Positions 63,839-64,000 of a DNA stretch of 64,000 nucleotides are shown piece after piece. The translations under genes and the position numbers were made by a program. How positions within the stretch are numbered: position 1 is the stretch's first letter; each line of letters starts with the position of its first letter. Under the pieces are notes generated by a model. It worked only from the letters and a program-made list of their open reading frames with translations, ran no database searches and was not told the DNA's origin. Source of the DNA: Clostridia bacterium (GTDB lineage: Bacteria > Bacillota > Clostridia > Lachnospirales > Lachnospiraceae); assembly GCA_910575245.1 (NCBI GenBank), contig CAJTEN010000012.1, positions 95,118 to 159,117 on the forward strand, written 5' to 3'.

Positions 63839-64000
63839 AAAAAAACGGGCAATACGCTTTACAAGTTATCCGTTGTTAATAAAAAGTTATGGTGTTAGTC
63901 AAAAAACGGGTTGGTAAATATAGCATCATCTATACCGCCAGCAAATTGTGTGTAGCGATGTCCTTTACCGTGTGAATATTCATAGTGCATCCTGGCCTAA

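Noticed and set aside
63895..63990. A 31-codon reverse frame (MHYEYSHGKGHRY...) at the window end
   Set aside because: No ribosome site and an in-frame stop just upstream; cannot be separated from chance.

Overview
The window looks like chromosomal DNA of a gut-type Lachnospiraceae or related Clostridia (Firmicutes). This is inferred from the moderate GC content, strong AGGAGG-type ribosome binding sites, low-GC Gram-positive families (MATE exporters, DUF4179 anti-sigma, DUF6020, PAAT-type amino acid ABC transporters, S-box riboswitch, LanFEG immunity transporter, tandem large serine recombinases) and many short palindromic repeats between genes. No rRNA, tRNA or CRISPR array was seen.

Layout. 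1-9.3 kb: 5' part of a TrkA-type K+ uptake regulator, a membrane Ser/Thr kinase divergent from a small HTH-like protein, a lipoprotein, small membrane protein, MFS exporter, PAP2 phosphatase, SPL-type radical SAM protein, and an SPFH/ribbon-helix-helix operon. 9.6-14.7 kb: DUF4422 glycosyltransferase, then an envelope-stress-like unit (ECF sigma factor with DUF4179 anti-sigma, divergent from a DUF3298 lipoprotein). 14.9-17.6 kb: amino acid ABC transporter in the order permease-ATPase-binding protein. 18.4-23.8 kb: orphan LanFEG lantibiotic-immunity transporter, beta-carbonic anhydrase and a LanRK-like two-component system, with no lantibiotic synthesis genes. 23.8-30.7 kb: MATE pump, Rpn-like nuclease/transposase, and a second amino acid ABC transporter whose binding protein has its two lobes in swapped (circularly permuted) order; then a small XRE regulator with a frameshifted membrane partner.

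30.8-47.5 kb: Dus-type tRNA dihydrouridine synthase, two MATE pumps, AraC regulator divergent from a GH51 arabinofuranosidase, UDP-sugar pyrophosphorylase, GalE, small alarmone synthetase, DUF6020 membrane protein, hemolysin III, flavin reductase and DinB. 47.8-52.7 kb: M23/LysM/G5 cell-wall hydrolase, MurA, and metK under a SAM-I riboswitch. 52.7-55.5 kb is a decayed zone: truncated polysaccharide deacetylase, an orphan fragment, a Uma2 nuclease and an N-terminally truncated esterase. After xylulokinase, 57.4-63.8 kb is a mobile-element module: a DUF6870 protein, three tandem large serine recombinases and a small two-gene cassette; its far end is probably outside the window.

The most striking unannotated structure is a network of three palindromic repeat families. 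Family 1 (four copies, 142-189 bp, ends CAATGTCATT...AATGACATTG) is flanked by 9-10 bp target duplications, so it behaves as a non-autonomous transposon (MITE). Family 2 (more than a dozen full or partial copies, ends GTAACAGTTCAGCC) lies at many intergenic junctions. Two of the four family 1 copies inserted at the same position inside a family 2 element. Family 3 has ends TATAGTAAACGACAT. No transposase in the window is an obvious source for any of them.
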